Shown piece by piece: positions 5,478 through 6,494 of a DNA stretch of 6,494 nucleotides. The stretch comes from Bacteroidota bacterium. Its GTDB lineage: Bacteria; Bacteroidota; Ignavibacteria; Ignavibacteriales; Ignavibacteriaceae. The stretch lies in the NCBI GenBank assembly GCA_021793635.1, contig JAJYSI010000198.1:1-6494 (forward strand), given 5' to 3'. The stretch's first letter is position 1; each line of letters begins with the position of its first letter. A program made the translations under genes and the position numbers. The notes under the pieces were generated by a model that saw only the letters and a program-made list of their open reading frames with translations, was not told the DNA's origin and ran no database searches.

Positions 5478-6494
5478 ATGAAAAATAAATCAATGCATGC
5501 ACTTACACCTTCACAGATAGTAAATGAACTCGACAAATATATCATCGGTCAAACGGAAGCAAAAAGAGCTGTCGCAATTGCACTTAGAAACAGGTGGCGC
5601 CGGCAGCAAGTAGCTGAAAATCTTCGCGAAGAAATTCTTCCCAACAATATTATTTTAATTGGTCCGACCGGAGTAGGCAAAACAGAAATTGCACGCCGCT
5701 TAGCCAAACTTGCGGAAGCGCCATTCGTAAAAGTTGAAGCCTCGAAATTTACGGAAGTTGGCTATGTCGGAAGAGACGTTGAATCGATGATTCGCGATCT
5801 TGTTGACTATGCCGTGAATCTTGTAAAATCGGAAATGACATTGGAAGTTCAGGAGAAAGCGGAAAGATTAGCCGAAGAAAAAATATTAGATATTCTCATA
5901 CCGCCATTAAGAAAAAATTCTAATTTAGGTGAGAATACCGACGCTGAAGGTAATAATGAGACTCTACAAAATAAAAAAACGCGCGAATGGATGCGAGAAA
6001 AATTAAGGAGCGGCGAGCTTGATAAAAAGTTAATTGAGTTTGACGTTAATACTCAAACCGGTTTGGGCATGCAGGTTCTCGGTCCTTTTGGAATAGATGA
6101 TCTTGGAATTAATTTTCAGGAAATCATGGGCAATATAATGCCGAAGAAGAAAAAGAAAAGGAAAACTGCGATCTCTGAAGCCCGCAAAGTGATTGCCCAA
6201 GAAGAGGCACAAAAATTAATTGATATGGAAGCCGTTCAAAAGGAGGCTATTGAGCGGGTTGAAAACTCGGGAATAATATTTATCGACGAAATTGATAAAG
6301 TTGCAGGCGGTGGAAAAGGATCTGGTCCAGATGTTTCGCGGGAAGGCGTACAGCGAGATTTGCTTCCAATTGTTGAAGGTTCAAACGTTAACACAAAATA
6401 TGGTGTTGTTAAAACCGATCACATCTTGTTCATTGCCTCAGGTGCGTTTCATGTTTCCAAACCTTCAGATTTGATTCCAGAATTACAAGGTCGC
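5478..6494 (+). CDS. hslU: ATP-dependent protease HslVU, ATPase subunit HslU (C-terminus cut by window edge)
   Basis: HslU is the AAA+ unfoldase that recognises, unfolds and threads substrates into HslV. The window holds 339 codons, ending at PELQGR. Most of the N-terminal, I and AAA+ large domains are present, and the small C-terminal domain with sensor 2 and the HslV-activating tail lies outside. The N-terminal block [17 protein letters not shown] is at 9-25. The Walker A motif GPTGVGKT is at 62-69. The central pore loop GYVGRD, which grips substrate, is at 95-100. The I domain runs from about 112 to 240. It includes an Asn/Glu-rich stretch near 147-165 and a basic KKKKKRK run at 223-229, both in places where this family is variable. 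Walker B (IIFIDEIDK) is at 266-274. [16 protein letters not shown] follows at 286-301. The ATG at 5478 starts three bases after the hslV stop, with AAAAGAG at the hslV end as a weak Shine-Dalgarno sequence. A second in-frame ATG at 5493 is possible. Confidence 0.97.
   Translation, partial: MKNKSMHALTPSQIVNELDKYIIGQTEAKRAVAIALRNRWRRQQVAENLREEILPNNIILIGPTGVGKTEIARRLAKLAEAPFVKVEASKFTEVGYVGRDVESMIRDLVDYAVNLVKSEMTLEVQEKAERLAEEKILDILIPPLRKNSNLGENTDAEGNNETLQNKKTREWMREKLRSGELDKKLIEFDVNTQTGLGMQVLGPFGIDDLGINFQEIMGNIMPKKKKKRKTAISEARKVIAQEEAQKLIDMEAVQKEAIERVENSGIIFIDEIDKVAGGGKGSGPDVSREGVQRDLLPIVEGSNVNTKYGVVKTDHILFIASGAFHVSKPSDLIPELQGR

Noticed and set aside
5006..5545. Long open frame of 179 codons on the minus strand opposite hslV and the start of hslU
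   Set aside because: It is antisense to two unmistakable conserved genes, its translation is Ser/Ala/Ile-rich with no recognisable domain, and no ribosome binding site supports it. It is a by-product of codon use in hslV.
6030..6474. Short open frames inside hslU (6030-6212 minus, 6292-6474 plus, other frame)
   Set aside because: The hslU frame reads continuously through Walker B and neighbouring conserved blocks, so these are shadows.
5484..6494. Basic KKKKKRK run and Asn-rich stretch in HslU, considered as an insertion or added domain
   Set aside because: Both fall within the I domain, which is variable and has a comparable basic segment in E. coli HslU, so they are within the family's normal range.

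Overview
The window is compact, AT-rich bacterial chromosome with six protein genes, two of them cut by the window edges. No RNA gene, mobile element or CRISPR array was seen. Several features point to the Bacteroidota/Ignavibacteriota (FCB) side of the tree: a secreted lamin-tail-domain protein, a DUF3109 protein, low GC, and heavy Lys/Asn/Ile use. Purine-rich Shine-Dalgarno sequences stand before three of the genes. I lean to Ignavibacteriota rather than a typical Bacteroidia, but this is inference and no rRNA or marker tree is available.

Left half, minus strand (1-2007). An SDR-family NAD(P)-dependent oxidoreductase (1249-2007) is followed, in the direction of transcription, by the start of a large secreted protein (1165 running off base 1). 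That protein has a signal peptide, a lamin-tail domain, a CARDB-like linker domain and the start of a second lamin-tail domain. A weak AT-rich hairpin with a T-run separates the two genes.

Centre, plus strand (2140-4845). Three tightly packed genes run divergently from the SDR gene: a cysteine-rich DUF3109 protein, then rpoN (sigma-54) after a 4-base gap, then an ICMT/PEMT-like membrane methyltransferase whose ATG overlaps the rpoN stop codon. The spacing suggests one transcript with translational coupling. The usual proteobacterial rpoN neighbours (lptB, hpf, ptsN) are not downstream of rpoN here.

Right end, plus strand (4932-6494). hslV and hslU encode the two-part ATP-dependent HslVU (ClpQY) protease. 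They are separated by 3 bases. hslU is cut by the window end after the sequence PELQGR. An 86-base spacer before hslV contains a good Shine-Dalgarno sequence and a possible Bacteroidota-type promoter.

Most of the window is housekeeping. The points most worth a second look are the rpoN operon context, the very acidic region II of RpoN, the short HslV propeptide, and the duplicated lamin-tail architecture. I saw no evidence for a wholly new system.
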